A stretch of 39,599 bases of DNA from positions 1 to 39,599 of the forward strand of contig JAEEKZ010000029.1 of NCBI GenBank assembly GCA_016288635.1, read 5' to 3'. The DNA comes from Caryophanales bacterium. Lineage in GTDB: Bacteria; Bacillota_I; Bacilli_A; RF39; UBA660. The notes below the pieces were generated by a model. It had not been told where the DNA came from, ran no database searches, and saw only the letters and a list, made by a program, of their open reading frames with translations. Below are positions 39,443 through 39,599 of the stretch, piece after piece; position 1 is the stretch's first letter; each line of letters opens with the position of its first letter. The translations under genes were made by a program, and so were the position numbers.

Positions 39443-39599
39443 CTATTGTCTTCTTATTGCACCTGAGATGCCTATTTTATTTAATAATCTTTTGTTAAAG
39501 AATAGGAATACTAATAAAACTAATGCAACGATTTTTACAATATACCAAGTCATATCAGTTTTGTCTAATGTTGCTCCTTCTTCAAAAAATTCTTGAGGA
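39443..39599 (-). CDS. C-terminal fragment of a membrane protein (51 residues, runs off the right edge)
   Basis: The frame is open from the right edge to TAG at 39443-39445. The visible residues include a hydrophobic helix (WYIVKIVALVLLVFLFF) followed by a basic tail NKRLLNKIGISGAIRRQ, so it ends in a membrane anchor with a cytoplasmic end. The family cannot be told from this fragment. Confidence 0.7.
   Translation of the reverse strand, partial: PQEFFEEGATLDKTDMTWYIVKIVALVLLVFLFFNKRLLNKIGISGAIRRQ

Overview
The window is a compact, AT-rich bacterial chromosome segment in which every supportable gene lies on the minus strand, so transcription runs from high to low coordinates. Consensus Shine-Dalgarno sites, intrinsic terminators with A/U-rich stems, and the set yvcK-whiA, ftsEX, gmk, pyrBI, rplM-rpsI, membrane-anchored XRE regulators, Ig-like/CAP surface proteins and a camelysin/TasA-like protein suggest a low-GC Gram-positive (Firmicutes/Bacillota, Bacilli- or Erysipelotrichia-like, possibly an uncultured gut lineage). 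This placement is inference. TGA works as a stop at the ATGA overlap of yvcK and whiA, which argues against the Mycoplasma code.

Layout from the left edge. 1-3.4 kb: a partial gene, a small secreted protein, an LRR surface protein, a 57-residue protein with 18 cysteines (metallothionein-like, too short for most gene callers) and an XRE-membrane regulator. 3.4-4.5 kb: an EamA transporter broken by a +1 frameshift, preceded by what looks like a free-standing ~100-nt structured RNA with its own promoter and terminator. 4.5-7.1 kb: an MBOAT/DHHW polysaccharide O-acylation pair. 7.1-11.0 kb: a six-gene metabolic operon (DUF218, GNAT, dCMP deaminase, CYTH, Nudix, TIM barrel). 11.1-12.2 kb: a radical SAM gene and a small membrane protein.

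12.3-16.4 kb: rplM-rpsI with a near-perfect promoter, and the overlapping chain yvcK-whiA-nrdG-truA. 16.4-21.9 kb: YitT, FtsE, FtsX, a coiled-coil M23 hydrolase (the expected FtsEX partner) and an unexpected VirD4/TraG-like ATPase with an acidic Pro-rich tail. 22.0-24.3 kb: pyrB-pyrI and an intact EamA transporter. 24.3-25.9 kb: gmk and a stand-alone E2-like acyltransferase without the catalytic His. 26.0-29.5 kb: a five-Ig-domain CAP surface protein and a SipW-type-signal protein. 29.6-32.1 kb: a metallo-beta-lactamase-fold hydrolase, a TtcA-type PP-loop protein and an unknown protein. 32.2-35.9 kb: small membrane proteins, an orphan zinc-type solute-binding lipoprotein and a second XRE-membrane regulator. 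36-39.6 kb: a methyltransferase-HD fusion, TfoX-N protein, RBBP9-like hydrolase, a CPWC thioredoxin-like lipoprotein, a PNPOx-like flavoprotein and a partial membrane protein.

The strongest leads are the small RNA at about 4369-4470; the Cys-rich mini-protein; the parallel between two loci in which a membrane-anchored XRE gene precedes a metal-binding protein gene behind an identical 15-bp promoter element; the methyltransferase-HD fusion with a complete internal ribosome-binding site; and the TraG-like ATPase in a cell-division cluster. There is no gene-free stretch over 300 bases. I saw no tRNA, rRNA, CRISPR array, insertion sequence or replication origin.
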